A stretch of 64,000 bases of DNA from Hyaloscypha bicolor E. Lineage: Eukaryota; Ascomycota; Leotiomycetes; Helotiales; Hyaloscyphaceae. How positions within the stretch are numbered: the first letter of the stretch is position 1; each line of letters opens with the position of its first letter. Shown piece by piece: positions 60,071-64,000 of the stretch. The translations under genes and the position numbers were made by a program. The notes under the pieces are model-generated. The model searched no databases. It was not told where the DNA came from and saw only the letters and a list, made by a program, of their open reading frames with translations. The DNA is taken from NCBI RefSeq assembly GCF_002865645.1, contig NW_020194628.1:1860001-1924000 (forward strand). Reading direction: 5' to 3'.

Positions 60071-61159
60071 TAGATGAATCAAATCCGAAGAATCTCAGGA
60101 AGGAAGGTTCTCAGTGTCGAAGCAGGAGCGGACTACACAGCTAAATGCCTAGCAGAACTAGAATGGCTGGTTCAGAAGAAGGAAGAGGATGAAGGGACGA
60201 CTCTGGATCTCGAGTAATGCTTGGAACCTTGTTTCCTTGAGGCTGAGGGTTGCATGTTGTCGCATCTACGGAAAGCCGCTTGTGCCAGCGCCAATTTACG
60301 AATCACAAATCACGATTCACCCCACCAAAAATTGCCTACGCCCACACAACGCCCCCTTCCCCCCTTCCCTAAGCCTCTACTACTACTTAAAATATTTACA
60401 CACTCTTTTTAATTCTTATCTCTATATATATTAAGTATAGGGGTAAGAGAGAGAGAGGGTATAGGGAGGGGAGGAGGAGAGGGGAGGGTTAGGAGGGCGA
60501 ACGAGTAAAAGTGAAAAGTGAAAACTAAAAAGCGAGAAGTGAACTTCGAGACTTGTGAGTGCGTTGCGAGGAAAAGGAAGCCTTATAATTATAGGTTGCT
60601 TGTCGCTAAATTATAGGAAGTACTAAAAATTTAGTACTTGACTTTTTCGTGGGGTGCGACATAGATTTTTAGTATAGTCCCCTCCCCTACCACATTCCCC
60701 CTCTCCTAACCCCCTTTTTTTTTTGGTTTTTTTGTGTTCCATAGTCATTTAGCTGCCAGAAGCGCTATGTAGACGTACTATATACAGGCTTCTAAGCAAG
60801 TCCTACTCCTTAGAGTAAAGCCCTCGAAAAGGACTCCACACGCGGTGGAAGCTCAGTATTTGTCCCCCCTATTTTGCTCCTTTAAATGATTGTGCTATGA
60901 CAGACTTACGGCCGGTGGACAGGCCCAAACGTGGCTACCCTTATTCCATGCGTTCAATCTCTTCCATGCACGTCTGCGGACACCATCCTCCAACGTAGCT
61001 TAGTCTAGGACCTCCCACTTCCTTGTTGTAATGGACCCTTTCCTCCTTACGCTCCTGTTTGTGCCACCCAGGCCCCTCATTATTACTTAGTCACCGTTGC
61101 TGGAGGTTCCAAAGCCCTTTTCTAGCGATTCTCTAGACTTGAACGTCGTGTTTTGAATT
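60071..61159. other. Upstream region of HET NLR; AT islands and homopurine tract
   Basis: No gene was seen. It contains a purine-rich tract at about 60445-60520 (GGGAGGGGAGGAGGAGAGGGG), AT-rich text around 60395-60440 and 60590-60680, and a C/T homopolymer stretch at about 60690-60740. It should include the NLR promoter. Confidence 0.45.
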
Positions 61160-62609
61160 GCCTTATAGTAAAGGCAATCTTCGCGGTGACAGGAGTCCCA
61201 AATTCAAATGATTCCTTCAACCCCGAGTCCCGACAGAGTTAGGGAGGAGCAGTAGCGTGAGCAAGGAAGTACCTCTGTTGAAACTTTCCCAAATTTCGGG
61301 CGGCTTGGGAGACAAAGATCATACGAAGGGAACAATAAGGTCGGACAAGAATATACGTATTGTACAGCCCTGAGAGACGTCCAGATTTCTCATCGACTGC
61401 TAGCTTCCGCCTCTCCGTCCCTTGCTCTGTCTCCGCCTCCACCTCCGAGTCGTCGTCCTCACCAGAGCCTTGCTCATTAGCAATTATTCTCCTCTGCCTG
61501 TTCACACTTTTCTCGTTCTCTCCGACAGCGGAAACTGAACTATGACTGCTCCCACTCCTAAGAACAGCACACTCCTCCAAATCAAACGCCGCACTCAACT
61601 CCCTCAACGTCTCCAACGCCTCTACCTTCCCATCTTTCCCATCATCTCTAGCCTGCATCTTCCTCCTCACCAAGAACCTCTCAAACACCTCCACTCGCTC
61701 CTCCCCTCGACTAGCGCACTACAATCCACCTGCCCCCCCCCCCCAGATAATACCTCGCCTTCCCCTTCCCATCCCCCAACGGCGCCAACAACAGCAATTT
61801 CACAAATGACTTCCCATCCTTGGTATAATTCATTAATGCTTTAGAATTCTCTTCTTCTTTCTCAATCGCTGATTTCAGCCTCGTCACACTCTCTATATCC
61901 GTCATCAAGGCCTGGAGAAAGTGGTAGTTGTACCCGATTACCTTTTCTTTCGGGCAGTTGGCCAGGGAGTAGAATTCAGGAGAGGCGAAGATGATGGGAT
62001 TATCTGATTTTGTTGGATCGGTCAGGCTGAAGACTTCGCTGAAGCCTTTGACGAGATCTTGTATGAGGGATGTGGAAGTGCTTATTACTTCGGAGGTGGG
62101 GCAGAAAATTCTGGTTTTCGTGAGGAAATAGGTTATCCAGGCAGGGAGGGTTTCATCCAGTAGGTTTTGAAAAATGGATTCGGAGGAGGGTTTGAAGCTT
62201 GGAGAGAGTTCGGCAGCTGGAGAAGCATTTTTGGATTGGAGGGAAGGTGCAACTGCGTTGGCGTAATTGACTGCTTTAATGACTTTATTGGATCTCGAGG
62301 TATTGAAGTACTAGAGAGAGTGACGGTTCTGTGTTTGGTGAGGAAAGATGTGGATTGGGCGAGAAGTCGGGGGTCATTAGTGAGGGTGTTGAGATTGCCT
62401 TCCGAGTAAAGGAGCCCAAAAAGTCCTTCCGAGGAGGTTGAGTCTGGCTTGGTTTTGAATGGTGCGGGGCCAAGATCATAGCCTTCTGCTCCGGATCGGG
62501 AGAGCTGGGGTTCTGGCTCCTGGGGAATTGGAGATTGCTGGTTGGGGTCATTCTGCTCGGGAGCAGTTCCGCTGGTGGAAGGAGCAGCTTCAACCAGCCC
62601 TAATCGCAC
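61160..62609 (-). pseudogene. Decayed LOV/PAS-family protein gene
   Basis: Pieces of one protein appear on the minus strand in changing frames. First comes LTNDPRLLAQSTSFLTKHR. Then KAVNYANAVAPSLQSK and LVKGFSEVFSLTDPTKSDNP. The LOV core IIFASPEFYSLANCPKEKV follows, then GYNYHFLQ, LMNYTKDGKSFVKLLLLAPL and RYYLG. A C-terminal block SGLYNTYILVRPYCSLRMIF ends the readable part. The order matches a fungal LOV photoreceptor-like family I recognise. Joining the pieces needs at least two one-base changes near 62285-62340, a change at or beside the C12 homopolymer (61733-61744), and passage of a stop at 61239. The flavin-linking Cys of the NCRFLQ-type motif is Tyr here. I therefore call it a pseudogene. 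Confidence 0.72.
61733..61744. repeat. C12 homopolymer
   Basis: Twelve consecutive C bases inside the LOV/PAS remnant. The frame differs on the two sides of it, so its true length decides part of the reading. Confidence 0.8.
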
Positions 62610-62619
62610 GGTGGCAGTA

Positions 62620-62819
62620 AGTAAGCACCCTCCCTCCTTCCTTCCTTCCTTCTATTATTTCCCCTATTCCTTCCCTCTATTACAACTTCCCTTACTCTCT
62701 CCTTCTTTTCTTTCCCCTCGACCTCGAGGGTATAACTGCCCACCTTTCCCTCTCGTTTCCATTTTCTTTTCTCTTTTCCCTTTATAACCACCACTACCAC
62801 CACTACCACCACCACAATG
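62620..62819. repeat. Pyrimidine-rich tract with CCT/CTT and CCA repeats
   Basis: About 200 bp with strong strand asymmetry: CCTCCCTCCTTCCTTCC... then TTTTCTTTTCTC and (CCA/CTA)n at the end. It lies directly upstream of the LOV/PAS remnant, where a promoter would be. No gene is supported in it. Confidence 0.6.
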
Positions 62820-63099
62820 GGTCTTTTAGACCATTGCTTAACTCTCTCGGGGCGGGGGATGACGATTGCAGCCCTCAGGCTTGCAGTGTTAGGACGTTTT
62901 TGGTCCTCATTTATTTTCTGGGTTGTTCGATAGATAAGGAGAGTCTGCAGGTCATTATTTGTTAATACTTTTGATTACTATTACTAATCCTTTACTTTTA
63001 TAGTATCGGCCGCATTTGTAGAAGGCTTCGGCTTTCTTCAAGGAGCAGGAGACTTTTGCGGCTACATTAGAAGCTGCAGAGCCTCCTTCTTTTCAAGTT
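62820..63099. other. Short gap before the STAND remnant
   Basis: About 280 bp, AT-rich in part (around 62960-63000); no coding evidence was seen. Confidence 0.35.
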
Positions 63100-63921
63100 C
63101 TCGTTTCGGAAACCTCTTACTCATATTGGTTCGACCTGCTCAGTGTGATCCTTGACTCGGTCTTTGTACGCCTCGAAAGAGATACTTTGGGTGTTCTCTA
63201 AGATAGACTTCTCAAAAGCCTCAGCAATTCTATCGGGCAAGCTTTCTTGGTGTTGGCTGATCTTGGTTACTGTATTCCCGCGAAGTGCCGTGATCGTAGT
63301 TTGAGTGTCGATGTGTTTTGAGAACACATCTTGATTGGACACCAACGCGTTCAACAAGTCTTTGGCCCGGGTACTGAGCTGTGCATAACGATCAGATTCC
63401 TAGAGCTGAACAATCTTGATATCGTTTCTAACTTATGTTAGCCACAACATCTCAATAAGAGCAACTTCAACCTACTTGAGAGTCAACAAGATACCCACTT
63501 CCAGCTGACTTCTAAATTCAGCCAATTTGGCTGCAAAACCTTCGAGATACCTCTTGTCCCATACGGTTTTCAGTCCTTAACGCAAGCTCTCCCACTTTCG
63601 GCACTTGACGCTAGCTGGAACCTTCAACTCTTGCAGTCTGTCGATTAATGCCTTGCCAGCATCAATGCAGTTGTTGGTCAGAGCTTCAAGCATTTGTTCG
63701 TCTTCGGTCAAGCATCTTGACTTCGGTGAAATTACCACCTGCTGCTTCAACCTCGATATAATCCCAAGCAGCTTCTCAGTCGCATCTTCCAGCTCCAGGT
63801 TCTCAGTCGCAGCGCCGTTTGATCGGATCTGACTGCCCTTCGAGACCACCTTACCGGCAAACTCGACGAACTGGACAATGCTTCCCGCGAGCGAGATTGC
63901 AGAAAGAGGGTCAAGAACCAT
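63100..63921 (-). pseudogene. N-terminal remnant of a fungal STAND (NLR) gene
   Basis: From the ATG at 63921, MVLDPLSAISLAGSIVQFVEFAGKVV is the typical start of the fungal STAND N-terminal domain (Fungal_N / Helo-like). It is followed by LELEDATEKLL, LTEDEQMLEAL and KWESLR. The same frame continues after the stop at 63577-63579 as GLKTVWDKRYLEGFAAKLAEF and beyond. Further stops occur at 63472-63474, 63433-63435 and 63400-63402, yet the frame goes on to SIS-FEAYKDRVKD and ends at 63121. Four stops in one frame without any needed indel is typical of point-mutation decay. No NACHT part was found to the left, so the remnant is truncated. Confidence 0.72.
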
Positions 63922-64000
63922 GGTTTCCAAGAGCTGGGAAGTCGCTCATTGACGCTGGACGTTGCTGAACGAATCCAGCTGCCTTCAGCAGACGACTCCT

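Noticed and set aside
1..64000. CRISPR arrays, operons, bacterial promoters
   Set aside because: Spliceosomal introns and fungal gene families show this is eukaryotic nuclear DNA; no regular direct repeat-spacer array was seen.

Overview
The window looks like chromosomal DNA of a filamentous ascomycete (Pezizomycotina; Leotiomycetes/Helotiales is my best guess, from overall protein style only). The evidence is short GT-AG introns of about 45-160 nt, fungal-type NLR (STAND) proteins with HET, NACHT, ankyrin and WD40 modules, a fungal-type small-TIM gene, and SIN1, PRCC and CWC15 orthologues. Genes are monocistronic and often sit in divergent head-to-head pairs. I assembled exon models by hand from splice consensus and reading phase. 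Start codons were placed on ATG even where a longer open frame exists.

Layout. 1-4.1 kb: AT-rich, no convincing gene. 4.1-10.8 kb: a tyrosine phosphatase, a Dal5-type MFS transporter divergent from a 2-oxoglutarate/Fe(II) oxygenase-like gene, and a BTB-like gene with an acidic repeat. 11.3-15.3 kb: PRCC-like and SIN1/AVO1 (TORC2). 16.6 kb: remnant of a small secreted protein gene. 17.2-22.1 kb: a large alpha/beta-hydrolase-NACHT-WD40 NLR. 22.9-30.6 kb: fructosamine-kinase-like protein, PKA catalytic subunit, NFKBIL1-like and NSRP1-like genes. 31.4-36.7 kb: a PHD-finger gene, TIM13, an L-type lectin cargo receptor, and a small gene sharing an unnamed domain with the PHD gene. 37.5-50.5 kb: ZRT3-like zinc transporter, a surface membrane protein, NUC1/EndoG, PFS2, DGAT1-type acyltransferase, RRP45 and CWC15. 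51.7-52.8 kb: a Gly/Asn/Ser-rich repeat protein.

54.9-63.9 kb is the accessory part. It holds a HET-NACHT-ankyrin NLR with nearly identical ankyrin units, followed on the same strand by a tandem pair of retropepsin-like domains with no clear start of their own. Beyond it lie a decayed LOV/PAS-family gene whose photoactive cysteine position reads tyrosine, and the N-terminal part of another STAND gene carrying four in-frame stops. Nearly all conserved genes elsewhere read without an indel, so the breaks here look more like real decay than general assembly error, though homopolymer errors are not excluded.

Functional themes: RNA processing (PRCC, NSRP1, PFS2, CWC15, RRP45), nutrient signalling (SIN1/TORC2, PKA), mitochondria (TIM13, NUC1) and self/non-self or cell-death surveillance (two NLR loci plus relics). 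The most interesting candidate for something undescribed is the HET-NACHT-ankyrin gene with a retropepsin pair attached or adjacent.
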